Assembly: GCA_039972875.1 (NCBI GenBank)
Contig: JBDWMA010000044.1
Span: 1 to 64,000 of the forward strand
DNA: 64,000 nt
Direction of reading: 5' to 3'
Source: Pseudoruegeria sp039972875
Lineage (GTDB): Bacteria > Pseudomonadota > Alphaproteobacteria > Rhodobacterales > Rhodobacteraceae
Shown: piece after piece, positions 1 through 7,394 of the stretch
How the letters are laid out: every line of letters starts with the position of its first letter
Position numbering within the stretch: the stretch's first letter is position 1
The notes under the pieces: generated by a model
Database searches by the model: none
Told to the model about the DNA's origin: nothing
What the model saw: the letters and a program-made list of their open reading frames with translations, nothing else
Translations under genes and position numbers: made by a program

Positions 1-211
1 GAACTACCGTCCACAGTTCTATTTCCGTACAACTGACGTTACAGGTACAGTTAACCTGAACGAAGGCACAGAAATGGTTATGCCTGGCGACAACATCTCC
101 TTTGGCGTTGAGCTGATTGCTCCGATCGCTATGGAAGACGGCCTGCGCTTTGCGATCCGCGAAGGCGGCCGCACAGTTGGCGCTGGTGTTGTGTCCAAAA
201 TCATCGCGTAA
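1..211 (+). CDS. tuf: Elongation factor Tu, C-terminal fragment (cut by window edge)
   Basis: EF-Tu delivers aminoacyl-tRNA to the ribosome as a GTP complex. Only the last 69 codons are present; the reading frame starts at base 2 and the TAA stop is at 209-211. The translation carries the hallmark domain 3 segments YRPQFYFRTTDVTG near the start, VMPGDN in the middle, and the ending REGGRTVGAGVVSKI, which is the near-invariant bacterial EF-Tu C-terminus. The gene starts upstream of the window. A strong intrinsic terminator lies 85 bases downstream, so transcription of the tuf unit probably ends here. Confidence 0.97.
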   Translation, partial: NYRPQFYFRTTDVTGTVNLNEGTEMVMPGDNISFGVELIAPIAMEDGLRFAIREGGRTVGAGVVSKIIA

Positions 212-295
212 CACTGTGGTTTCGCATTAGCGAAACACAGAAGGCGGGAGGGGAGTTGCCAATTGCAAATCCCCGAGAGCCACTCAGTTCAATAG

Positions 296-322
296 AAAAG
301 GGCGCCAATAGGCGCCCTTTTT
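296..322 (+). terminator. Rho-independent terminator of tuf
   Basis: A perfect 7-bp stem GGGCGCC / GGCGCCC with an AATA loop is preceded by four A and followed by five T (318-322). It sits 85 bases after the tuf stop codon, and the flanking A and T tracts could extend the stem. Confidence 0.92.
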
Positions 323-450
323 CGTTGCAAAGCTCTTTCGCCTAAATCCGATCGCTGCCTACTGATTATGAGTGTCAATTTTTGTTAGGGTGTTCTTTAT
401 TCGGTTAGGGCGCTAAAGGAAGTCGGACAGAAGCGTAAAGGATCGAAGAC

Positions 451-942
451 ATGCCCAATCATGAAGTTTTGGCCACTGTTAAAGCATCGCCTGCTCGGCG
501 TGGGTTTGCCGTCGCTGTCTTGGCATCATTGGGTGCTCTACTGCTCTATATCGATTTGACGAACCCGCCTGCTATCTTGGGCTGGCAGGTATTTTTATTT
601 GTGGTCGGCGCATTTGTCTTATGGGGTGCGTTTGTGGTCTCTCGTGCGACCCAAGAGACAATCGAATTAACGACCGAGGGATTGCGGGAAAGCAACGGGC
701 GTTTGATCTGCCGCATGGAAGATATCAAAGACATAAATCGGGGTGTTTTCGCGATGAAGCCGTCTAATGGGTTTATGATCCATGTTAGATCATCTGAGCG
801 CTGGACATGGGCACCGGGACTATGGTGGCGATTTGCTGGGCGCGTGGGTGTTGGGGGCGTTACCGCCGCCAATCAAGCCAAAGGAATGTCAGAAATCATC
901 GCGACCATTCTTGCACAACGAGAAGAAGACAATACGGTTTAG
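451..942 (+). CDS. Hypothetical membrane protein, two N-terminal TM helices
   Basis: The product is not recognised by function. It has 163 residues. Residues about 18-36 and 44-63 are hydrophobic and look like a two-helix hairpin. The remaining hundred residues form a soluble domain with alternating beta-like segments and a Trp-rich stretch (RWTWAPGLWWRFAGR), resembling the small PH-like domains often attached to such hairpins; that comparison is only an impression. An AAGGA ribosome-binding site at 437-441 sits nine bases before the ATG. The gene stands alone between the tuf terminator and the convergent pseudopilin operon, whose last stop is one base away. Confidence 0.75.
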   Translation: MPNHEVLATVKASPARRGFAVAVLASLGALLLYIDLTNPPAILGWQVFLFVVGAFVLWGAFVVSRATQETIELTTEGLRESNGRLICRMEDIKDINRGVFAMKPSNGFMIHVRSSERWTWAPGLWWRFAGRVGVGGVTAANQAKGMSEIIATILAQREEDNTV

Positions 943-943
943 A

Positions 944-1528
944 TTAGGCTTCTTCGAGTTTGGGCAGAAAACGCAAGCTTGTCACAGCAAAATTCTCAAA
1001 CGAAATTTCGTCAAAAAACCAACCGTTGTACCAGGGCAGATCTCCAAATGCGGAAGAGAAATCCATGAAGGTTTCCGTTATGATGACATAGTCGTCGTCG
1101 GCTAGTACTGGAATCTGATCTGCTAAGTTATCAATGTCAATTTGAGTGTTAACCGGATGTGAATCACTGCTTTTGGACCACTGTAGATAATTTGTATCAT
1201 CGTCAGGATCATATTTGATCACCGATATACGTATCCAACTGTTGTCCGTGTCGTCGGTTAAATAGTCAAAGATGTCACCAAGCCCGTCGATATAGGCTTG
1301 ATCAACGCCATTTTCCTTGTCATCCCAGCGACTTAGGAGGTCACCTATCGTATATGTGGCCTTTAGATTCGCTGTGCGAATACGAAAGGCGTCGTAGTAC
1401 ATATAGGTAATGCCAATTCCAAAGAAGAGCATTGGAAAGACAAGAGCGGCTTCGATGCTCATGCCGCCGTCGCGGTTTTTCAAAAATTGGCGAATGGCGC
1501 GCAGAGGGTATGCAAAAAGGTTCATCAT
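944..1528 (-). CDS. TadE-like pseudopilin / pilus assembly protein
   Basis: The product is a 194-residue protein with the layout of TadE-type minor pseudopilins: a short basic N-terminus, then GGMSIEAALVFPMLF, where the Glu inside a hydrophobic helix (about residues 23-45) resembles the prepilin motif, then a polar acidic domain. TadE/F-type proteins are minor components of Flp (tight adherence) pili, processed by a dedicated prepilin peptidase. It is the last gene of a three-gene unit; its ATG overlaps the upstream stop by four bases (ATGA), so translation is probably coupled. No tadA/tadB/flp genes are in the window, so assignment to a particular pilus is inference. Confidence 0.72.
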   Translation of the reverse strand: MMNLFAYPLRAIRQFLKNRDGGMSIEAALVFPMLFFGIGITYMYYDAFRIRTANLKATYTIGDLLSRWDDKENGVDQAYIDGLGDIFDYLTDDTDNSWIRISVIKYDPDDDTNYLQWSKSSDSHPVNTQIDIDNLADQIPVLADDDYVIITETFMDFSSAFGDLPWYNGWFFDEISFENFAVTSLRFLPKLEEA

Positions 1529-2076
1529 GATGGTTCAGTCACAAATGCTGAGGCAGAGACAAGGGCCGTTTTATCCTGTCCATCTACGTTAAGAGATTGA
1601 GTAAAGTTGGATAATGGAAAGACGGTATCCACAAGAGCGCAGGCTCGGATTAGCATCAGTTCGTTTTCACCTCCCGCAAAAACGGGCTCATCAGCTGGAT
1701 CAATTGGATCCTCATATTCTACACAGGTTGCATCAGGATCTAATGTTGCCCAGCTGTCGGTGGCGACTGTGCGCAGTTCGAGCAATAGGTTCGACGAACA
1801 ATCCGAAATAATGACATCTGCGTAAAAGCAAATACTATCTCTTAGATCATCTGCGTCAGGGGCAGAGTATTTTCCAAGACGGAGGTCGCGCACTGTCATG
1901 TCCACCCCTCGGTCCAGTGCAACTTGCTTGTAAGAGAGCACTCCAATTTCGACGGCAGCAAAAAGGATAGACAGAAAGATTGGCGCGAGAATTGCAAATT
2001 CTATCGTAGAATTACCGCTGTCATCTTTCCAAAAAAGTTGGAGCTTTCGACGTAAATGTAAAAGTGGGTGTATCAT
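1525..2076 (-). CDS. TadE family pseudopilin-like protein
   Basis: This 183-residue protein begins with a basic stretch and the segment DDSGNSTIEFAILAPIFLS, the typical TadE motif: Gly-x-Ser/Thr-x-Glu-Phe at the start of a single transmembrane helix (about residues 20-45). The rest is an extracytoplasmic domain with several cysteines that could form disulfides. TadE proteins are minor pseudopilins needed for Flp pilus biogenesis. It is the middle gene of the trio and overlaps both neighbours by four bases (ATGA), which indicates one mRNA and coupled translation. Confidence 0.82.
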   Translation of the reverse strand: MIHPLLHLRRKLQLFWKDDSGNSTIEFAILAPIFLSILFAAVEIGVLSYKQVALDRGVDMTVRDLRLGKYSAPDADDLRDSICFYADVIISDCSSNLLLELRTVATDSWATLDPDATCVEYEDPIDPADEPVFAGGENELMLIRACALVDTVFPLSNFTQSLNVDGQDKTALVSASAFVTEPS

Positions 2077-3848
2077 TGGATTAGCTTCAATTTGTTAATG
2101 CTTGTGGCGATGGTTCCAAAGGCATCTTCGATTGTATTGCCCGGCTCTGAGTCATCAACATCGAAATAGTGATTGATGGTGGACGCACAGTCTTGCATTA
2201 CGAGTTTTGAGTCTGTGGTGACCTCATACCCAATTGCATAAATTGTGATTTTGTCTCCGTCTTTCGCGGCATCGCAGATATTTTTAAGGCGCGTATTTTT
2301 AGTCGATGTACCAACAAATTCCATGGAGTTGTTTGTGGAATAAACATTCCCTTCGCTGGAACCATTGCCGTATGCATCGTCCATGATTTCGTTTTCAACA
2401 TACTCTTGAGAATAGTTAGCGAACAAATCGACGTAATTATATTGTTCGGCGATGCCCACAACCGGAACTTCTTCGATAACTTCGACATATTCCCAGCGGC
2501 AATAGTTCCCATACCCTGGGTAATACCGGCAAACCCTTTGGCGGTCCCAATCGGTGGTTTTAATCGTTGCAGGCTCGCCGTAAGGAAGATCATGCCAATC
2601 ATCATCATAGGACCACCAGTATGTGTCGTCATCTGATGAGGACGAGTTACCGTAGTCTACGACAGAAAATTCACCGTCGTTGTTGTTGACGTAAATCGGA
2701 GATAGGCCGCTGCGCAAAGAGTCGTCCAGAACTGGCTGAGATGTATGAATCCCATCTGTCATGACAACGAGTATTTTGTTTCCATAGACATAGTCATAGT
2801 CGAATGGGCGGCCTTCGAAAGGATGATCCTCGTCGTCAAGAAGGTTGGAAACCACATCTCTTGTATCGGGGTCTAGCAAAGTAACACCCCACTTTACACC
2901 AATATCAATGGATGTGTTCCCATAGGCTGGGAGTGTGCTGATATAATTGTGCAGAACGGTTTCGTCGCTCTCAAATGCGATCACCTCTCGGCTGGTGTCT
3001 GCCCCAAGTGTGTTTGTCACAGGATCGGTGATGGAGGTATCCCATACGCTGACCATGCACGTTTCATAACGATCGTCCCAGTCGGTTGAATCTTTGCGCC
3101 ATTCGTACCAACCGTCTGTCGGTGCTGTTTGATCAAGAGCATCGGAGGTTGAGAGGGAGAGCGATTGAAAGTCGTCCTCATCAAAATTTACACAATGCGA
3201 ATAATTGTGGGCGTCATTGACGGTATATTGGGCTAGGAGTTCCGAACCAACGTTTACTTGGGTTGAATAGGGAACAATAGAGAAGGATGTTGTATCGTCT
3301 TCGGATTGGGCCAAAATTTTCGTAACGAATTGTTCGGCCGCGGACCGTAGATTTGCAATCTTGGTACCTTTCATTGAACCTGAAACGTCAAGGACCAACG
3401 AAATTTCAAGGTCACCAATGCTTTCTGTTGCGGTTCCAGAAGAGGGTACATCAAGTGTATCGATCCCCGTCATTTTCATAAAATGTGTGTTGATCGTCTG
3501 GCTGGCCGTTGCGGAGACGGTTCGATAGGTAACGGCTGTATCTTGATCCACCGTGATATCCGACTCGCTGATATAATCTCCCAACCCAGCTTTGTCGAAG
3601 TAGTCCATCACCACAGCCTTTGGGCTGAGATCCTGATCGCGGTCTGCTGCGGCCAGAATTGCACTGTCCAGAGTGTTCTGCATACGAATGCGTTCGCTTT
3701 CGAAATGCATTAGGTCAACCGCGACGCCACCCACCATGATCATGATGATAAATATAAAGAGTGTGAATGTGGTCATAGTTCCACGCTCTTCAGCGAGGAA
3801 TTGACGCTCAAAACTTGGCGCGGGAGAGGTGGATGTCTTTAATCTCAT
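2073..3848 (-). CDS. TadG-like protein with von Willebrand factor A domain
   Basis: The product has 591 residues from the ATG at 3848; a GTG at 3863 would add five residues and neither start has a strong ribosome-binding site. The N-terminus has the TadG pattern (EERGTMTTFTLFIFIIMIMV, one membrane helix). A vWA domain begins near residue 150 with the metal-site motif LVLDVSGSMKGTK (DxSxS). A long, Asp/Tyr/Trp-rich insertion in the middle is repeat-poor and acidic. The second MIDAS-like segment ILVVMTDGIHT lies near residue 360. TadG proteins with vWA domains are thought to act at the cell surface in Flp pilus assembly or adhesion. It is first in the operon with the two TadE-like genes. Confidence 0.85.
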   Translation of the reverse strand: MRLKTSTSPAPSFERQFLAEERGTMTTFTLFIFIIMIMVGGVAVDLMHFESERIRMQNTLDSAILAAADRDQDLSPKAVVMDYFDKAGLGDYISESDITVDQDTAVTYRTVSATASQTINTHFMKMTGIDTLDVPSSGTATESIGDLEISLVLDVSGSMKGTKIANLRSAAEQFVTKILAQSEDDTTSFSIVPYSTQVNVGSELLAQYTVNDAHNYSHCVNFDEDDFQSLSLSTSDALDQTAPTDGWYEWRKDSTDWDDRYETCMVSVWDTSITDPVTNTLGADTSREVIAFESDETVLHNYISTLPAYGNTSIDIGVKWGVTLLDPDTRDVVSNLLDDEDHPFEGRPFDYDYVYGNKILVVMTDGIHTSQPVLDDSLRSGLSPIYVNNNDGEFSVVDYGNSSSSDDDTYWWSYDDDWHDLPYGEPATIKTTDWDRQRVCRYYPGYGNYCRWEYVEVIEEVPVVGIAEQYNYVDLFANYSQEYVENEIMDDAYGNGSSEGNVYSTNNSMEFVGTSTKNTRLKNICDAAKDGDKITIYAIGYEVTTDSKLVMQDCASTINHYFDVDDSEPGNTIEDAFGTIATSINKLKLIQ

Positions 3849-4243
3849 GTGTGCCACTTTCACTAGGAACCGATATCAACAGGGCATAAGTATACCTTCG
3901 ACCCCTCAGTTTTGTAGGTTAGTTGTGGCATAAGTTGGGCGTTGTTCAGGCGCTTAGGTGCAATCCCCGAAAAGTCAAAGCTCTGTTTCCAAACCATGTA
4001 CGGTCTGGTTTCGATTCTAGAATAAATGCCGTCGAAGCAAGGCGACTGTTGATTCCCATTTGGGTTTGGGCCGCATTCATTAATGATTCGTTTAGGAACT
4101 TCTGGATGAAGGCAAGCTAGAAGTTGCTTATTATTTGTGCGGTCTGAAAACATTGGCCTTTCGTTTTACGTGAACTTCCCTAGGCTTATGCATATGGGCC
4201 TGTATATTTTGCGATGTGCCCGAAGGAATGGGAGAACGATTTT
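3849..4243. other. Intergenic region without a convincing gene
   Basis: This divergent spacer between the TadG-like gene (minus) and the glutamate dehydrogenase gene (plus) should hold both promoters. I see no tRNA, terminator hairpin or clear -35/-10 pair. A 96-codon minus-strand frame (3863-4153) and a 65-codon plus-strand frame exist, but neither has a ribosome-binding site or a family I recognise. Confidence 0.5.
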
Positions 4244-5674
4244 ATGAGCGCTATTAACGAGCCGAGTTTTAGGGAATCGGTGGAAATGATGTTTGATCGG
4301 GCTGTAAACCTGATGGAAATCCCGGATGGTCTCAAAGAAAAAATCCGCGTGGTCAACGCGACTTACACGGTGCGTTTTGGTGTCCGATTGCGCGGGGAGG
4401 TCAAAACGTTCACGGGTTATCGATCGGTACATTCTGAGCATATGGAACCCGTAAAAGGGGGTATCCGTTACGCGATGGGGGTCAATCAGGATGAAGTCGA
4501 GGCTCTGGCTGCATTGATGACTTACAAGTGTGCTTTGGTTGAAACACCGTTTGGGGGGTCCAAGGGGGGACTCCGTATTGATCCGCGGGAATACGAGGAG
4601 CATGAGCTTGAATTGATCACACGTCGATTTGCCTATGAACTGGCAAAGCGAGATCTGATCAATCCCAGTCAGAATGTACCGGCACCGGACATGGGGACTG
4701 GTGAACGTGAAATGTCTTGGATCGCTGACCAATATGCGCGAATGAACACAACTGACATCAACGCCAAGGCCTGTGTGACGGGTAAACCTATCCACGCCGG
4801 TGGTATTGCTGGCCGCGTTGAGGCCACAGGGCGTGGTGTACAATATGCACTTCGTGAATTTTTCCGACACCCAGAAGATATTGAAATGGCAGGTCTGGTC
4901 GGATCTCTTGCTGGAAAACGCGTGATCGTACAGGGACTTGGGAATGTGGGCTATCATGCCGCAAAATTTCTGGCCGCAGAGGATGGTTCACATATCACCG
5001 GGATCATTGAGCGCGACGGTGCTTTGGTCTCTGAAACAGGTCTTGATGTCGAAGCGGTGCGGAGCTGGATTGGCGAACATGGTGGCGTAAAGGGTTACCC
5101 CGATGCCACATATGTTGAGAGTGGCGCAGATGTTCTTGAGAATGAATGCGATATCCTGATCCCAGCCGCACTAGAAGGTGTGATTAATCTGGGCAATGCG
5201 GCACGGGTTAAAGCACCTTTGATCATTGAGGCTGCAAATGGGCCAGTCACAGCTGGTGCTGATGAAGTGTTGCGCGAACGTGGTTGTGTGATCATTCCGG
5301 ATATGTATGCCAACGCCGGTGGTGTGACGGTGTCCTATTTTGAATGGGTCAAAAACCTGAGCCACATTCGGTTTGGGCGGATGCAACGGCGGCAAGAAGA
5401 GGCCCGTCATCAGCTCGTCGTGGATGAGCTGTCTCGTCTGGACAAATACCTTGGTGACGCTTGGTCGATGACACCGGATTTTAAGGATAAATACTTGCGT
5501 GGGGCGGACGAGCTCGAGTTGGTTCGTTCGGGGCTCGATGACACGATGCGGACGGCCTATCAATCCATGCGACATGTCTGGCACTCGCGCGACGATGTTC
5601 AGGATCTCCGTACAGCGGCCTTTATCGTGGCCATTAGCCGTGTGGCTAAAAGTTACGAAGCCAAAGGTATCTAA
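4244..5674 (+). CDS. gdhA: Glu/Leu/Phe/Val dehydrogenase (glutamate dehydrogenase)
   Basis: This enzyme oxidatively deaminates an amino acid (most likely glutamate to 2-oxoglutarate and ammonia) with NAD(P). The 476-residue protein shows the family signature PFGGSKGG at residues 102-109 with catalytic Lys107, the upstream substrate-binding KGGIRY and Lys95, and the dinucleotide fold GLGNVG at 231-236. The annotated start is the ATG at 4244 because GGGAGA lies nine bases upstream; an in-frame ATG at 4214 would add ten residues. The length fits the 450-480 residue hexameric class. It lies just upstream of sarcosine oxidase but is separated from it by an intrinsic terminator. The symbol is by family; the true substrate could be another amino acid. 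Confidence 0.9.
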   Translation: MSAINEPSFRESVEMMFDRAVNLMEIPDGLKEKIRVVNATYTVRFGVRLRGEVKTFTGYRSVHSEHMEPVKGGIRYAMGVNQDEVEALAALMTYKCALVETPFGGSKGGLRIDPREYEEHELELITRRFAYELAKRDLINPSQNVPAPDMGTGEREMSWIADQYARMNTTDINAKACVTGKPIHAGGIAGRVEATGRGVQYALREFFRHPEDIEMAGLVGSLAGKRVIVQGLGNVGYHAAKFLAAEDGSHITGIIERDGALVSETGLDVEAVRSWIGEHGGVKGYPDATYVESGADVLENECDILIPAALEGVINLGNAARVKAPLIIEAANGPVTAGADEVLRERGCVIIPDMYANAGGVTVSYFEWVKNLSHIRFGRMQRRQEEARHQLVVDELSRLDKYLGDAWSMTPDFKDKYLRGADELELVRSGLDDTMRTAYQSMRHVWHSRDDVQDLRTAAFIVAISRVAKSYEAKGI

Positions 5675-5720
5675 AAGACGTAGACGTCCTCCGGCGGACG
5701 CCACGCTCAAAACATGCGAG

Positions 5721-5753
5721 AAAGGGTCGTGGTTTCACTTGCGACCCTTTTTG
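5721..5753 (+). terminator. Rho-independent terminator after gdhA
   Basis: A 9-bp perfect stem AAAGGGTCG (5721-5729) / CGACCCTTT (5742-5750) encloses a 12-base loop and runs into a T tract. A smaller hairpin CGTCC/GGACG precedes it at about 5685-5699. It separates gdhA from the sox operon. Confidence 0.85.
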
Positions 5754-5852
5754 TCGTTTACGGAACAGCGATTACGTGGGTAGATCGTCAACTGGAATCA
5801 CGACATGGTCCCACATTAACACTTGGGTCTGCCGCTAAGAAGGATTGCAGAG

Positions 5853-7106
5853 ATGAAGTTTTCGGGTTGGAACGTCCTGAAAGAAGGTCTCACCGGAAAT
5901 AAAGGGTGGGCACCGCATTGGCGCGACCCCGAACCGAAGGCCGAATATGATATCATCATCATCGGTGGGGGTGGGCATGGCCTGTCGACGGCCTATTATC
6001 TTGCCAAAGAACATGGGCTGACCAATATTGCTGTGCTCGAAAAGGGCTACATCGGTGGCGGCAATGTCGGGCGTAATACCACGATTGTGCGGGCAAATTA
6101 TTTCCTGCCGGGCAATTCTGAATTTTACTCTCATTCGTTGCAGCTATGGGAGGGGTTAGAGCAGGACCTGAATTACAACGTCATGCACTCCCAACGGGGA
6201 CTGATCAATCTGTTTCACTCCGACGGGCAACGCGATGCTTTTGCGCGACGGGGCAATGCTATGATCAATCAAGGAGATGATGCGGTTCTGTTGGATAAAG
6301 AGGGCGTGCAAAGCATGATCCCCTATTTGGATTTCGATAACATCCGCTTCCCGATTTACGGCGGTTTGTATCACCCACGCGGCGGAACGGCACGTCATGA
6401 CGCTGTGGCATGGGGATACGCGCGTGGCGCCGATCAGCGAGGTGTTGATTTGATCCAGAACTGCGAAGTTACTGGGATAGATGTCGAAGGCGGTAAAGTC
6501 ACCGGTGTGCAGACCTCTCGTGGGGCAATCCGCGCCAAAAAGGTCGCAATGGTGACGGCTGGTCGCTCTGGTCAGGTGGCGGCCATGGCGGGGATGCGTT
6601 TGCCAATCGAGAGCCACATTCTTCAAGCCTTTGTCACCGAAGGCCTGAAGCCCTGCATCAATCAAGTGATTTCTTTTGGGATGGGGCATTTCTATATCAG
6701 CCAGTCTGACAAAGGTGGTTTGGTCTTTGGCGGAGATCTGGATTTCTATGCCTCCTATGCCCAACGCGGTAACTTGCCCATGGCGGAGCATGTGATGGAG
6801 GCGGCAATGACGCTGATGCCGATGATCGGAAAGGCCAAGGTTTTGCGCAGTTGGGGCGGGATCATGGATATGTCGCCTGATGGGTCTCCGATCATTGATA
6901 AAACACATATAGACGGGCTGTTTCTGAATTGCGGATGGTGCTACGGCGGATTTAAGGCGGTGCCGGGATCGGGACATGCATTGGCCTATTTACTGGCCAC
7001 AGGGAATCCGCATCCGGCGGCTGAAAAATTGCGCCTCGATCGGTTTGAAACCGGCATTGGCCTGATGGACGAAGAAGGCACCGGCAGCCAACACAATCTG
7101 CATTAG
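5853..7106 (+). CDS. soxB: Sarcosine oxidase beta subunit
   Basis: This is the catalytic subunit of heterotetrameric sarcosine oxidase, which oxidatively demethylates sarcosine to glycine and yields a methylene group for tetrahydrofolate plus hydrogen peroxide. The 417-residue length is typical. The FAD-binding motif IIIIGGGGHGLSTA lies at about residues 34-47, and GLYHPRGG carries His174 at the position of the covalently flavinylated (FMN) histidine of the family. The start at 5853 follows AAGAAGGA (5837-5844) and gives the usual N-terminus; an upstream in-frame ATG at 5823 lacks this. It is first of four genes, soxB-soxD-soxA-soxG. Confidence 0.96.
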   Translation: MKFSGWNVLKEGLTGNKGWAPHWRDPEPKAEYDIIIIGGGGHGLSTAYYLAKEHGLTNIAVLEKGYIGGGNVGRNTTIVRANYFLPGNSEFYSHSLQLWEGLEQDLNYNVMHSQRGLINLFHSDGQRDAFARRGNAMINQGDDAVLLDKEGVQSMIPYLDFDNIRFPIYGGLYHPRGGTARHDAVAWGYARGADQRGVDLIQNCEVTGIDVEGGKVTGVQTSRGAIRAKKVAMVTAGRSGQVAAMAGMRLPIESHILQAFVTEGLKPCINQVISFGMGHFYISQSDKGGLVFGGDLDFYASYAQRGNLPMAEHVMEAAMTLMPMIGKAKVLRSWGGIMDMSPDGSPIIDKTHIDGLFLNCGWCYGGFKAVPGSGHALAYLLATGNPHPAAEKLRLDRFETGIGLMDEEGTGSQHNLH

Positions 7107-7118
7107 GAGGCAGGCACT

Positions 7119-7394
7119 ATGCGTATTATATGCCCTCTGTGTGGGGAGCGAGACAGCCGTGAGTTTAGCTATACCGGTGATGCTCAATTGATGAACCGTC
7201 CTGCGGCGGATGCAGGGCCGGATGAATGGCATGCCTATTTGCATCTGCGTGACAACCCGGCGGGGGTGACCAAAGATCTTTGGCACCACGGATCGGGATG
7301 CGGCAGTTGGGTTGTTGTGACACGAAACACGGTCACCCACGAAGTGCTGGAAACGGAATTGGCCAAAGACGTCAAAGCGGCAGGAGGTCTCTGA
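7119..7394 (+). CDS. soxD: Sarcosine oxidase delta subunit
   Basis: This 91-residue subunit of heterotetrameric sarcosine oxidase binds zinc structurally. Cys5 and Cys8 (CPLCG) together with His56/57 and Cys61 (WHHGSGCG) match the three-cysteine, one-histidine zinc site of the family. It lies 12 bases after soxB, with GGAGGCAG ahead of the ATG, and its TGA shares a base with the soxA ATG (TGATG), indicating coupled translation. Confidence 0.95.
   Translation: MRIICPLCGERDSREFSYTGDAQLMNRPAADAGPDEWHAYLHLRDNPAGVTKDLWHHGSGCGSWVVVTRNTVTHEVLETELAKDVKAAGGL

Noticed and set aside
3863..4153. 96-codon minus-strand frame upstream of the TadG-like gene
   Set aside because: No ribosome-binding site, no recognised family, and it fills the promoter spacer between two divergent genes.
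4166..4957. 263-codon frame antisense to gdhA
   Set aside because: It lies wholly opposite a well-supported gene and its translation is Cys/His/Arg-rich with no domain, typical of antisense shadows.
6156..6977. 273-codon frame antisense to soxB
   Set aside because: Shadow of a strongly supported gene; no family resemblance.
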